Shown: piece after piece, positions 26,306 through 35,538 of the stretch
Layout of the letters: every line of letters starts with the position of its first letter
Numbering within the stretch: the stretch's first letter is position 1
NCBI RefSeq assembly: GCF_030814695.1
Contig: NZ_JAUSVL010000001.1
Span: 2,454,227-2,518,226, forward strand
DNA: 64,000 nucleotides
DNA from: Oligosphaera ethanolica
Lineage (GTDB): Bacteria; Verrucomicrobiota; Lentisphaeria; Oligosphaerales; Oligosphaeraceae
Direction of reading: 5' to 3'
Program-made: the position numbers and the translations under genes
Notes under the pieces: model-generated
What the model was told of the DNA's origin: nothing
Databases searched by the model: none
Seen by the model: only the letters and a program-made list of their open reading frames with translations

Positions 26306-27901
26306 ATGCCGCGATCGACCCATCACTTCCGGCGCCGCCTGCGCCTCCAGCTCTGCGTTGTTGTCGCCACGCTGGTGTCTGCCGCGCTGTTCGCGGTGGA
26401 TGTCAGTTCGCCCTACCGTAAAGACAGCACGGTGCCGGTGCATTCGGAGATTGACCGCATACTCGCCGCGCACTGGGAGCGCCTCGGTTTGGCCCGGCCC
26501 TGCGAGGCGTCCGACGCCGTTTTCGTGCGCCGCGCCACTCTTGATCTCTGTGGTCGCCTGCCGACGAACGACGAAGCCCGCGACTACGTCGCCAAGCAGG
26601 ATCCCGACAAGCGCCGGCAGCTCATCGAACGTCTGGTCAATAGCGAGGGCTTCATTGAGTACTGGAGCCTGCATTTCTGCGACCTGCTGCGGGTCAAATC
26701 AGAATTTCCCATCAATCTCTGGCCTAACGCCGTGTACGGCTACCAGCGCCGCGTGCAGCATTTTCTGCGCGAGAACGAGCCCTACGACCACTTCGTCAAG
26801 TCCCTGCTCTTGGCCACGGGCAGCAACTTCCGGGTCCCTGAAGTGAATTTCTACCGGGCCACGGCCAATCGCCGGGCGGCTGGCCTAGCCCGGGCCGCGG
26901 CGCTGACCTTCATGGGCGCTCGCAGCGACCAGTGGCCAGAGATCGAGCAGCAGCGGCTGGCGGCGTTTTTCGACTGCGTCGCCTGCAAAAGCACCAAGGA
27001 GTGGAAAGAAGAGATCGTCTACCTCAAGGAGCGCGACACCGAGCTGGTCTTGACCCGGCCCGACGGCAAAGTCGTGCGCGTTCCTCCGGGAGCCGATCCC
27101 CGCCAGGTTTTCTACGACTATCTCCGCGAGGACGGCAATCCCTACTTCGCGCGCGCGCTGGCCAATCGCGTCTGGTATTGGCTGCTGGGCCGGGGCATTG
27201 TTCACGAAGCCGATGATTTGCGGGCGGACAACCCGCCGCTGATCCCGGAGCTGCTGGACGCGTTGGCGGCGGCGCTGGTCACTTCGGGTTACGATCTGCG
27301 CTATCTCTGCCGGCTGGTGGCCAGTTCGGCGGCCTACTGCAGCGCGTCCTGTCCACCGCCGGAATATGCCCAGCCGGACTTGGCCCGCGAGCATTTCGCG
27401 GTCTTCGCTCTGCGGCGGCTTCCAGCCGAAGTGCTTGATGACGTCATTTGCGATCTCACGGGCGTTTCGAGCAGCTATTCCAGTGTCATTCCTGAGCCAT
27501 TCACCTACGTGCCACCGGAAGCGCGGACCATCGCGTTGGCCGACGGCTCCATCAGCAGCTCCTTTCTGATTCTCTTTGGGCGGCCCGCGCGGGACGACGG
27601 CGTCCTCGCCGAGCGCAACAACGGCATCAACGGCAAGCAGCGGCTGTATCTCTTCAATTCCGGTGATTTGTACCGCAAGCTCGGCCGCATTGGCCAGCGC
27701 GACGACTTCAAGGGCCGGCCATTCCTGCAGAACATCCCCGCCCTTTACTGGCTGTTTTACTCGCGGCCACCCACGCGGGACGAATATCAGCTGCTGCGCG
27801 ACGAGTGGTCCCTGCAGCCCGGTGGCAAGGCCCGCTGGCGTTTCCAGCAGGACCTCGCCTGGGTATTCATCAATACCAGCGAATTCCTTTATCAGCATTG
27901 A
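26306..27901 (+). CDS. DUF1549/DUF1553 domain protein
   Basis: A 531-residue exported protein. A basic N-terminus and hydrophobic segment (about 8-30) precede DUF1549 (about residues 40-190; EIDRILAAHWERLGL, FVRRATLDLCGRLPT, YWSLHFCDLLR), then DUF1553 (about 270-530; RALANRVWYWLLGRGIV, ALVTSGYDLRYLCRLVASSAAY). These paired domains are abundant in Planctomycetes and their role is not established. The usual cytochrome-c-like PSCyt1 domain is absent. The middle has a CVAC motif (residues about 224-227). Next gene is a DUF1501 protein, the usual partner. Confidence 0.9.
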   Translation: MPRSTHHFRRRLRLQLCVVVATLVSAALFAVDVSSPYRKDSTVPVHSEIDRILAAHWERLGLARPCEASDAVFVRRATLDLCGRLPTNDEARDYVAKQDPDKRRQLIERLVNSEGFIEYWSLHFCDLLRVKSEFPINLWPNAVYGYQRRVQHFLRENEPYDHFVKSLLLATGSNFRVPEVNFYRATANRRAAGLARAAALTFMGARSDQWPEIEQQRLAAFFDCVACKSTKEWKEEIVYLKERDTELVLTRPDGKVVRVPPGADPRQVFYDYLREDGNPYFARALANRVWYWLLGRGIVHEADDLRADNPPLIPELLDALAAALVTSGYDLRYLCRLVASSAAYCSASCPPPEYAQPDLAREHFAVFALRRLPAEVLDDVICDLTGVSSSYSSVIPEPFTYVPPEARTIALADGSISSSFLILFGRPARDDGVLAERNNGINGKQRLYLFNSGDLYRKLGRIGQRDDFKGRPFLQNIPALYWLFYSRPPTRDEYQLLRDEWSLQPGGKARWRFQQDLAWVFINTSEFLYQH

Positions 27902-27931
27902 TCTGCCACGACCATCCAGGAGCGCTTCGCC

Positions 27932-29218
27932 ATGAACATCATCCGCGCCATAGCCTTGCTCGTCTGTTGCCTGGTCGCTGGCCTGCACGCCGCTGGTGCC
28001 CGCAAGAGCGCCCGCTCCGTGATTGAGATCTGGGTGTGGGGCGGCCCCTCGCAGCTGGAAACGTTCGATCCCAAGCCCAACGCGCCCAAGGACTACAACA
28101 ACGGCCTCAAGGCCATTCCTACCAATGTCCCCGGCATTGAGATCGGCGAGATGCTGCCGAAACTGGCGCTGCAGGCCGACAAGTATTCCATCATCCGCAC
28201 CATGACTCACCCCCATCGCGGCCATGAAACCGCGACCTACCTCATGCAGACCGGCCGCGAGCCCGGCGATGGCAAAGTGTACCCGGCCATCGGCGCCGTC
28301 ATCGCCATGTTCAAGGCCAAGGAGTACCAGGGCGACATCCCGCCCTACGTCATCCTGACCATCCCCAAGGGCCGTTTTTCCGAAATCGGCTTCCTCAGCG
28401 AGGAATACAGCCCGCTGGTGACCGGCGGCAACCCCAGCCAGGCCCGTTTCATCGTCGATGGCATTGTTCCCCCCGGCGGCCTCAGCAGCAAGGAGCTCGG
28501 CCAGCGCTTTGCGCTGCTTGATAAGCTCGACACGCTCCGCCAGCATGCGCCGGCCGCCTGCCCCGAGCTCCAAGCCTTTGCCGAAGCCGGCACGTACGCT
28601 CGCAAGGTGATCGAAGGCGATGCCGCCAAGGTCTTTGACCTCAGCCTCGAAGAGGCCGCCATGCGCGACCGCTATGGCCGCAATTCCGTTGGCCAGTCGT
28701 GTCTGGTGGCCCGTCGCCTGGTGCAAGTCGGCGTGCCCTACATCACCATCAATGCGCAGGGTTGGGATTCCCATAAGCGCCATTTTGAAACCATGAAACA
28801 GCGCACCGCCGAAATGGACCAGGCTTTTGCCACGCTCCTGCAGGACCTCGCTGAAAAGGATCTCCTGGACAGCACGGTCATATGGTGGTCCGGCGAATTC
28901 GGCCGCGGCCCCAAGATCGACTGGGAGGCGCCGTGGAATGGTGGCCGCAATCATTACTCGAAATGCTTCTCGGCGGTTGTCGCCGGCGGTGGCTTTGCGG
29001 GCGGGCGCGTCGTCGGCGTGTCGGATGAGGTCGCCGGCGAGGTCGTCAGCCGCCCAGTGGCGCCGCAGGACCTGCTTGGCAGCATTTACGAGCTTTGCGG
29101 CATCGACCCTGACGGGCCACTGCCCAATCCCATCGGCCTGCAAAGCACCGTGCTGCCCCCGGCATCGCCGGCCGGTCGCCTGAAAGAGCTGTACGTTCAT
29201 AGCGAGGTGAAGCCATGA
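27932..29218 (+). CDS. DUF1501 (sulfatase-fold) exported protein
   Basis: A 428-residue protein with an N-terminal signal (MNIIRAIALLVCCLVAGLHAAGA) followed by the DUF1501 signature VIEIWVWGGPSQLETFDPKPN. Later blocks: THPHRGHETATYLMQTGR, INAQGWDSHKRHFETMKQR and VIWWSGEFGRGPKID. The fold belongs to the alkaline phosphatase/sulfatase superfamily, but the activity is undefined. It starts 30 bases after the DUF1553 gene and overlaps the next gene by 4 bases, so the three are co-translated parts of one operon. Confidence 0.92.
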   Translation: MNIIRAIALLVCCLVAGLHAAGARKSARSVIEIWVWGGPSQLETFDPKPNAPKDYNNGLKAIPTNVPGIEIGEMLPKLALQADKYSIIRTMTHPHRGHETATYLMQTGREPGDGKVYPAIGAVIAMFKAKEYQGDIPPYVILTIPKGRFSEIGFLSEEYSPLVTGGNPSQARFIVDGIVPPGGLSSKELGQRFALLDKLDTLRQHAPAACPELQAFAEAGTYARKVIEGDAAKVFDLSLEEAAMRDRYGRNSVGQSCLVARRLVQVGVPYITINAQGWDSHKRHFETMKQRTAEMDQAFATLLQDLAEKDLLDSTVIWWSGEFGRGPKIDWEAPWNGGRNHYSKCFSAVVAGGGFAGGRVVGVSDEVAGEVVSRPVAPQDLLGSIYELCGIDPDGPLPNPIGLQSTVLPPASPAGRLKELYVHSEVKP

Positions 29219-31047
29219 CGCCATCGCAGCGAACACACTATTTGCGAGTGTTACCGGCGATGCTGCTGCTGCTCATGCTTGTCGGCGGCAGCGGCGACGC
29301 GTTGGCCGCCGACCCCTTTGTCGGCTATGTCTATCCCTGCGGCGTCCAGGCCGGCAGCAGCGCGCGGCTGCTCCTCGGCGGGCAAAACCTCCAGGGCGTC
29401 CAAGGCGGCATCGTCACCGGCGAGGGCGTCAACATCAGCAAGATCACCATCGTGCCGAATTTTCCGCGTGCTGACAGCCGTCAGCGCAAGTACCTCTTGG
29501 CGTGGATTGCGGACATCGAAAAGGGCAACAAGGCGCCGCCACCGCTTCCGGACAGCACCGACGGGTGGCGCGAAAATGCCTGGTGGCAGAAACTCCACGA
29601 GCTCGCGCCCATGGAATTGCGCCTCGTCCTCAAGGACCTCCACACCATCCCCAACGCGCTGCAGGCGTCGCCGGCCATCCGTCAGCTCGTCATCGTTGAT
29701 GTGGCTGTCGCGGCGGACGCGGCGCCTGGCGAACGCGAGTTGCGGCTCTACGGACGCGGCGGCATATCGGCGCCGAAACTCTTCTATGTCGATGCCGCGC
29801 CGCATTGTCCCGAGCCCAGCTATCGCGCGCCCGACGAAGAGCCGGCGGCCACGCCGCGCGTGGCAGCCGTCCCCGCCGTGTTGGACGGCCAAATCCTGCC
29901 GGGTGAGACCGACCGCTTTGTGGTCGCCCTCAAGGGCGGCCAGTCCTACCGCTGCGCACTCTACGGACGGCGCCTCCTGCCTTTCATCGGTGACGCCGTC
30001 CCGGGCCATTTCCAGGCCGTCCTGCGGCTGCTTGATGCCACGGGCCGTGAAGTCGCGTTCGCTGACGACGAGTACTTCGATCCCGATCCCGTCCTCCGTT
30101 TCGCCTGCCCAACTGCTGGCGACTATACCCTGGAGGTGCGCGACAATCTCTACCGCGGTCGCGAAGACTTTGTCTACCGCGTGGACATCAGCCTCGGCAC
30201 GCGCCCCTACCCCTTCACCGCGCCGCCATGGCCGGCGTTGCCGCAACTCAGTGACGACGACGCCGGCCGGCAGCCCCGCGACGGCGCGACGGCGCAGGTC
30301 ATCGCCGGCACCATTGCCCGGCCCGGCGAAACGGACAGCGTGCGCGTCATCGGCAGAAAGGGCGCCGCCGTCGTTTTTGACCTCGCCGCGCGCCGTTGCG
30401 CATCGCCACTGGACGCCGTCATGAGCATTCGCGGGCCGGACGGCAGCGTCATTGCCACCGTAGACGATCATCCCGTGCCTTTCAACGCCGGCACCTGTCT
30501 GCAGTACGTCGATCCCTATCTCATGACCACCTTTCCCGCCGATGGCATCTACGACATCCAGATCCGCGATGTCACTGGCGCTGGCGGTGTCGACTACCGC
30601 TACTGGCTACGCATCGGGCCGCCCCAGCCGTCTTTCTTGGTCTACACCACCAAGTCGTCCTTGAGCCAGCCCAACTACAGCTTGCTGACCTTTGTCGCCG
30701 CCCGCCTCGACGGCTTTGTCGGTCCCATCACACTCGCCAGCAAAGAGCTGATCTTCACTAGGGGCAACGTTATCCCCGCCGACAAGGACAGGGTTACCCT
30801 GCCAGTGCGCTGCCCCGCTTTTCACCATTATTCGCGGCCATGGCCAGCGAGCATCAGTGCTAGCGCCGAGGGCAGTGGCCAGCCGCTGCACGGCGATGTT
30901 ATCCCTGCCGATGAATGCACGCAGGCGTTCGCCTACACCCACCTCCTGCCCGTTGCCTCGCTCTACGTCAATGCCAGCACCCGCCCGCCGGGTGAACAGC
31001 GCGCCATGAAACAGCAGCGGGAAAAAGATCAGGGCGCCAAAAAATAG
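29215..31047 (+). CDS. Exported protein with pre-peptidase (PPC)-like domains
   Basis: A 610-residue protein. The signal peptide ends near ALAAD (about residue 31). The next segment resembles the Ig/IPT-like fold that follows the signal in planctomycete DUF1501-associated proteins (YVYPCGVQAGSSARLLLGG). Two or more beta-sandwich segments of the PPC type follow: one near residues 222-325 (ETDRFVVALKGGQSYRC, GDYTLEVRDNLYRGREDFVYRV) and one near 360-470. ATGA overlap with the DUF1501 gene. Probably a periplasmic or surface partner of the DUF1549/1553/1501 proteins; activity unknown. Confidence 0.85.
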   Translation: MTPSQRTHYLRVLPAMLLLLMLVGGSGDALAADPFVGYVYPCGVQAGSSARLLLGGQNLQGVQGGIVTGEGVNISKITIVPNFPRADSRQRKYLLAWIADIEKGNKAPPPLPDSTDGWRENAWWQKLHELAPMELRLVLKDLHTIPNALQASPAIRQLVIVDVAVAADAAPGERELRLYGRGGISAPKLFYVDAAPHCPEPSYRAPDEEPAATPRVAAVPAVLDGQILPGETDRFVVALKGGQSYRCALYGRRLLPFIGDAVPGHFQAVLRLLDATGREVAFADDEYFDPDPVLRFACPTAGDYTLEVRDNLYRGREDFVYRVDISLGTRPYPFTAPPWPALPQLSDDDAGRQPRDGATAQVIAGTIARPGETDSVRVIGRKGAAVVFDLAARRCASPLDAVMSIRGPDGSVIATVDDHPVPFNAGTCLQYVDPYLMTTFPADGIYDIQIRDVTGAGGVDYRYWLRIGPPQPSFLVYTTKSSLSQPNYSLLTFVAARLDGFVGPITLASKELIFTRGNVIPADKDRVTLPVRCPAFHHYSRPWPASISASAEGSGQPLHGDVIPADECTQAFAYTHLLPVASLYVNASTRPPGEQRAMKQQREKDQGAKK

Positions 31048-31056
31048 CCGTTTAAT

Positions 31057-31123
31057 GCCGTCGCCTGCCGTCGCTTTTTGTAGGGGCACCCACTATCGCC
31101 TCTTGCGGCGACGGCTGTTTTTT
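31057..31123 (+). terminator. Possible terminator at the end of the sigma-factor operon
   Basis: GCCGTCGCC (31057-31065) pairs with GGCGACGGC (31107-31115) and is followed by T-rich sequence (31116-31123). The loop is long (41 bases). The 3' half is homologous to a non-terminator position at about 40290, so it may instead belong to a repeat module. Confidence 0.45.
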
Positions 31124-31225
31124 GCGGTTCGGTCAGTCTGGTCGGCTGTCTTTTTCGCGGACGGATCGGACGGATCGGACCGATCCGTCTGTTTGATCAG
31201 TCTGATCAGTCTGATCAGTCCAATG
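31124..31225 (+). repeat. 9-base-period CGGACGGAT / TGATCAGTC array
   Basis: CGGACGGATCGGACGGATC is followed by CCGATCCG and then repeated TGATCAGTC units (about 31195-31221). The lead-in (TTCGGTCAGTCTG...TGTCTTTTTC) is shared with the array at 40.3 kb. No gene. Confidence 0.65.
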
Positions 31226-31284
31226 ATCTTAACTTTACGATTTTCCCGGCGCTTGTTGTTTCATCCAAACAACCTTATGTCATT

Positions 31285-31600
31285 GCGGCATTTATTGCCG
31301 CGAAGCGGCAGAAGCGCTGAAAGCGCGAAACATACCAGCCCAGGGCAAGCACGCTGAAAGCGTGCGCCGCCCTGGGTACAACGGCGTCTATGTTCGTGTT
31401 CCTCAGCCTCTTTGGCCCCAGTCGGCGAAGCTGACTGGGGCCAAAGGGGCACTGGAACTCATTGACTGCTGTTGAATTTTGCACTGTTATCCTTCGTCGA
31501 AGGGGTCTATTAGGTCGCCCATTCAGGGCTCATTTTGGTTGAGGCGCCCTACTCAGGGCGGCGCATCCTACGGGTGCTTGCCCTGGGCAAGCACGCCCCT
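31285..31600 (+). repeat. Composite GAA-triloop hairpin element, copy 3
   Basis: Core at 31285-31458, nearly identical to copy 1 (7707-7880). It continues through a flank (TTGACTGCTG..., TTAGGTCGCCC, AGGGCTC) shared with copy 2. The rest of the 798-bp gap to 31844 shows additional short hairpins (GCATCC-TAC-GGGTGC at about 31564) and no gene. Confidence 0.75.
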
Positions 31601-31844
31601 ATGCTGTGGCCCTTCATGGTCGGCCTACATCGTGGCCCATCGCCGTTGGGTGGCAACATCGTTTAGAACAAAATAGAGCAACTCTGTGCTAATATGCATG
31701 AAGCGCGGCGCTTTTTGGGGGTTAATGTAGAGGAATAAGAGGCCATTTTGCTTACCTGCGCCGCCGCCTTTGTTGCCTGCTCACCGGCACACGACTGACC
31801 GACAGTCTTTCCTCTTCACCACTCAACGCCTCGGGAGCCCCACT

Positions 31845-32891
31845 ATGAGCCGCGACCTTGCTCTCAACGCCATCAAGCTCCAGCCCACGCCCCGGCCCGG
31901 TCACACGGAGTATTCCGTGTCGACCTACCACAAGAAACTGCTGGCCACGGAGCTGCCTAACTACCAGGGCAACGCCGATGACACCAGGGCTTTCCATCGC
32001 CTGTGGCACTACGACTTCCTTTGGGGCGTCAATGACGGCCCCGTCAACTGGGGCAAGCAGGGGCGCGTCACCGACATGGGCCATGCCGATTACGCCGAGG
32101 GCGGCAGCGACCGCCGCGAGGCGAAAATCTGTCCCTTTACCGACCCCGAAGAGATCTACGCATTCGACCCCGCCCGCGAATATGGCGTGCCTGAGCATCA
32201 CGATCTCGTCCGCTTTTACCAAAACTGGTATCAATCCCAGCAGGCCGCCAATCCGGACCAGCTTTGCACCATGGGCTACTACAAGACCATCATCTCGGGC
32301 TGCATCCAGGCCTTTGGCTGGGACATGCTGTTGCTCGCTGCCGCCGAGCCCGAGCGCTTCGCGGTGGTGCTCAAGCGCTTCGCTGACTACACCGCGCACT
32401 ACGTCCGTGCTCAGGCGGAATGTTCCGCCGAAGTGTTCATCCAGCATGACGATTTCGTCTGGACCAGCGGCCCCTTCCTGCATCCGGACTACTACCGGCA
32501 GAACATCATCCCCCGTTATGCCGAGCTTTGGCAGGTACTCCACCGCGCCGGCAAAAAAGTCCTCTTCTGCAGCGACGGCACTTTCACCGAATTCATGCCC
32601 GACTTGGTTGCAGCCGGCGCCGATGGTTTCATCTTCGAGCCCAGCAACGACTTCGAGTGGGTCGTGCGCAATTTCGGCCAGACGCACTGCCTCATCGGCA
32701 GCGCCGTGGATTGCCGCACCATGACCTTCGGAAGCTGGGAGCAGGTCAAGGCCGAGATGGATCGCACCCACGAGCTCGCCAAGTCCTGCCGCGGACTGAT
32801 CTGGGCCGTCGGCAACCACATCCCCGCCAATGTCCCCGTGGATATCTGTCAGCAGTACATGGCCTACCTCAAGACTCTCTGGAATCTCTGA
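31845..32891 (+). CDS. Uroporphyrinogen-decarboxylase-fold protein (methyltransferase-like) A
   Basis: A 348-residue TIM-barrel protein of the URO-D/MtaA superfamily. Supporting segments: LHRAGKKVLFCSDGTFTEFMPDLVAAGADGF (metal-site strand) and the conserved C-terminal VGNHIPANVPVD. The expected zinc HxC is replaced by FCSD, and no GCD appears near the C-terminus. It is not heme-pathway HemE, as the N-terminal RQAGR motif is absent. Probably acts on a methylated substrate or corrinoid. The ATG at 31845 has GGGAG at 31833-31837. First of three consecutive URO-D-fold genes. Confidence 0.85.
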   Translation: MSRDLALNAIKLQPTPRPGHTEYSVSTYHKKLLATELPNYQGNADDTRAFHRLWHYDFLWGVNDGPVNWGKQGRVTDMGHADYAEGGSDRREAKICPFTDPEEIYAFDPAREYGVPEHHDLVRFYQNWYQSQQAANPDQLCTMGYYKTIISGCIQAFGWDMLLLAAAEPERFAVVLKRFADYTAHYVRAQAECSAEVFIQHDDFVWTSGPFLHPDYYRQNIIPRYAELWQVLHRAGKKVLFCSDGTFTEFMPDLVAAGADGFIFEPSNDFEWVVRNFGQTHCLIGSAVDCRTMTFGSWEQVKAEMDRTHELAKSCRGLIWAVGNHIPANVPVDICQQYMAYLKTLWNL

Positions 32892-32940
32892 ATCCCCGCG
32901 CAACCGCAACCACCACAACCGCAACGACGAGGAGCACGCC

Positions 32941-33960
32941 ATGCCCTTCAGTAGCAGTCAGTTCATCCAGCGTATTCTCAGTTCGCGCCGCCGCTTGGCT
33001 ATACCCATTATGACCGCGCCGGCCATGCGGCAACTCGGCATCAGCGCCGCTGACGCGTATAGCTCCGGCGAACTCCAGGCGCAGTGCCTCAAAGCCGTCG
33101 CCGACGATGGCCGCGCCGATGCCTGCACCGCCTTCATGGACCTCTCCGTCGAGGCCGAAGCCTTCGGCTGCCCCGTGACTTTCGCCGAGGACGAAATTCC
33201 CAATGTCACCGCGCCCATCCTTGGCGACAGCGAAGACACCGCGGCGCTGGTCGTCCCACCCGTCGGTCGCAAGCGCGATGCCGAGGCACTGCGGGCTCTG
33301 CGCATGCGTGCCGGCATGTCGCCCATGCCGCTCTTCGGCAGCATGATCGGCCCCTTTTCCCTCGCGGGTCGCTTGGCCGGCATGAGCGAGATCATGATGA
33401 TGGCCGTCGCCGAGCCGGCCGCCGCCTGGCGGCTGCTGGAAAAGACCTCGGCGTTCCTCCTTGACTACGCGCGCGCTATCAAGGACAGCGGCGCCGACGG
33501 CATGATCATCGCCGAGCCCGCCGCCGGCCTCCTCTCGCCTGACATGTGCCGGTCTTTCGCCACCGACTTCCTCAGGGGCATCATTCATCAGGTCAAAGAC
33601 GACCGCTTCATGGTCATTCTGCACAACTGCGGACGGACCGATAAACAGATCGCCGCACTGCATGCCAGCGGCTGCGACGCGCTGCATGTCGGCAACGCCG
33701 TCAACATGCTCGATGTCCTGCCGCAAGTGCCCCGGGATTTTCCTGTCATGGGCAATGTCGATCCCGTCGGCGTGCTCAAAAATACCAGCGCGACCGCCGT
33801 CTATGACCACTGCCGCGACTTCCTCGCGGCCACGGCGGACTACCCCAACCTGGTTTTCTCCAGTGGCTGCGATGTGCCCATGGATACGCCGCCAGAAAAT
33901 ATCGACGCGTTCTTCCGCGCCAGAGACGACTTCAACCGCAGTATCAGTGCCTCAGCATAA
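32941..33960 (+). CDS. Uroporphyrinogen-decarboxylase-fold protein (MtaA/CmuA-like) B
   Basis: A 339-residue protein, the most canonical of the four. VILHNCGRT supplies the HxC zinc ligands and FSSGCDVPMDTPPENIDAF the third Cys, as in methylcobamide:coenzyme M methyltransferases MtaA and CmuA. Other blocks: PLFGSMIGPFSLAGRLAG and GMIIAEPAAGLLSPDMC. It likely moves a methyl group between a corrinoid protein and an acceptor. The ATG at 32941 with GAGGAG at 32930-32935 excludes a longer frame that overlaps the previous gene. 49 bases separate the two genes. Confidence 0.9.
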   Translation: MPFSSSQFIQRILSSRRRLAIPIMTAPAMRQLGISAADAYSSGELQAQCLKAVADDGRADACTAFMDLSVEAEAFGCPVTFAEDEIPNVTAPILGDSEDTAALVVPPVGRKRDAEALRALRMRAGMSPMPLFGSMIGPFSLAGRLAGMSEIMMMAVAEPAAAWRLLEKTSAFLLDYARAIKDSGADGMIIAEPAAGLLSPDMCRSFATDFLRGIIHQVKDDRFMVILHNCGRTDKQIAALHASGCDALHVGNAVNMLDVLPQVPRDFPVMGNVDPVGVLKNTSATAVYDHCRDFLAATADYPNLVFSSGCDVPMDTPPENIDAFFRARDDFNRSISASA

Positions 33961-33972
33961 AGGACGACTATC

Positions 33973-35094
33973 ATGACCGTCACGCCTTGTCGCAACAAAT
34001 GGCCCGGGACTCTCAGTGACCGCGAACGCTTCACGCGGCAAATGCACTGGCAGAGCGTCGACCGCTGCTTCAATATGGAATTCGGCTACTGGAATGAAAA
34101 TTTCAGCATGTGGGATATCTTCGTCGACAACGGCATCAAGAACAACGCCGAGGCTGATGTCTTTTTCAACTTCGATCGCATTGCCAATGTGGGTGGCAAC
34201 ATCTGGATGTCACCGGGCTTCACGCCGAAGGTGATTGAGGAGCGGCCGAACTCGCTGATCAAACTCGACGCCAGCGGCCTCATCGTCGAAGTGCCCAAGG
34301 ACGGCCACGACACCATCCCTCACTACCTCGGCGCCAGTATCGTCACCCCTGAAGACTGGAAGCGAGAAAAAGAGCTGCGCTTCCGGCGCGACGACCCCGC
34401 GCGCAAGGTGGACGTCGCCGCCATCCGCGCACGCCACCCGGCCACCCGCGACTACCCGCTTGGCGTGTACTGCGGCTCCATGATCGGGCGCATTCGCGAC
34501 ATGCTGACCTTCGAAGGCATCGCCTACGCCCTTTATGACTACCCCGACATGCTCGAAGACATGGTCGAGACCGCCTGCGCACTGGTGGAAGACTACCTCG
34601 ACCAGGTCCTCGGCCACATCGATTTCGATTACGCCAGCGGCTGGGAGGACATCTGCTTCAAAAGCGGCCCGATTATTACCCTGGATTTCTTCAACCAGGT
34701 CGTCGTCCCGCGCTACCGCCGCATCGGCAAAAAACTCCACCAGCACGGTATCGATCTGTGGTACACTGACTGCGACGGCGACGTCCGACCGCTCCTGCCC
34801 GGCTTCCTCGACGCCGGCATCAACTGCCTCTTCCCCTTCGAGGTCAATAGCTGCTGCCACGCCGGCGAACTGCTCGACCTCTATGCCGGCCAGCTGCGTA
34901 TCATGGGCGGCGTGGACAAAATGGCCCTCGGCCAGGGCCCCAATGCCATCCGGGCCTATCTTGATTCCCTCGCGCCATACGTCGCCCGCGGCGGCTACAT
35001 CCCCTTCTGCGACCACCGCTGCCCGCCCAATGTCAAACCCGCTGATTATCTCTTTTACCTCGACCTTAAAGAAAAAATGTTCGGCATGAAATAG
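33973..35094 (+). CDS. Uroporphyrinogen-decarboxylase-fold protein C
   Basis: A 373-residue URO-D-superfamily protein. It carries LSDRERFTRQMHWQSVDR near the N-terminus, a metal-site-like WYTDCDGDVRPLLP (Asp-Cys instead of His-x-Cys) and a C-terminal IPFCDHRCPPNVKPADYLFYL, where DHRC-P replaces GCDVP. It starts 12 bases after gene B with AGGACG upstream, clearly the same operon. The altered ligands suggest a different substrate or metal-free role from gene B. Role otherwise unknown. Confidence 0.86.
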   Translation: MTVTPCRNKWPGTLSDRERFTRQMHWQSVDRCFNMEFGYWNENFSMWDIFVDNGIKNNAEADVFFNFDRIANVGGNIWMSPGFTPKVIEERPNSLIKLDASGLIVEVPKDGHDTIPHYLGASIVTPEDWKREKELRFRRDDPARKVDVAAIRARHPATRDYPLGVYCGSMIGRIRDMLTFEGIAYALYDYPDMLEDMVETACALVEDYLDQVLGHIDFDYASGWEDICFKSGPIITLDFFNQVVVPRYRRIGKKLHQHGIDLWYTDCDGDVRPLLPGFLDAGINCLFPFEVNSCCHAGELLDLYAGQLRIMGGVDKMALGQGPNAIRAYLDSLAPYVARGGYIPFCDHRCPPNVKPADYLFYLDLKEKMFGMK

Positions 35095-35212
35095 GTCGCG
35101 GCGGACGCGACCAGACAGGCGACCAAGCCGCGGAGTCATCGGAGTCGTTCATTAATTACGTTTACACTTGTCAACGCAAACGCTCTTTGATGAAATGCTT
35201 TGCCACCGGTCA
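35095..35212. other. Spacer after URO-D operon, nothing recognised
   Basis: Short non-coding stretch preceding a repeat element. No convincing terminator hairpin with T-run is seen. Confidence 0.3.
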
Positions 35213-35498
35213 ACATTTCCCTCGCCGCGAAGCGGCAGAAGCGCTGAAAGCGCGATACAGTCCCGTCACATTTCCCTCGCCGCGAAGCGGCAGAAGCGCT
35301 GAAAGCGCGATACAGTCCCGTCACATTTCCCTCGCCGCGAAGCGGCAGAAGCGCTGAAAGCGCGACACATACCAGCCCAGGGCAAGCACGCTGAAAGCGT
35401 GCGCCGCCCTGGGTTACGCGCCCTCTACGCTCGTGTTCCTCGGCCCCTTTGGCCCCAGTCGGCGAAGCTGACTGGGGCCAAAGGGGCAATGGAACTCA
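35213..35498 (+). repeat. Composite GAA-triloop hairpin element, copy 4, with triplicated first module
   Basis: Three tandem 55-bp units (35213, 35268, 35323) each carry GCCGC-GAA-GCGGC and GCGCT-GAA-AGCGC. They are followed by the CCCAGGG frame with GCACGCT-GAA-AGCGTGC and the long CCCCTTTGGCC/GGCCAAAGGGG stem (about 35447-35486). It lies between convergent URO-D gene C and the AraC gene. Confidence 0.8.
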
Positions 35499-35538
35499 TT
35501 TTTCTTGCTTGGTATGTCGCACGCTTTGAGCGTGTTCT

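Noticed and set aside
27932..29218. Arylsulfatase
   Set aside because: DUF1501 shares the fold but lacks the C-x-P-x-R sulfatase maturation motif.
35213..35390. CRISPR-like short array
   Set aside because: The 55-bp units abut without unique spacers.
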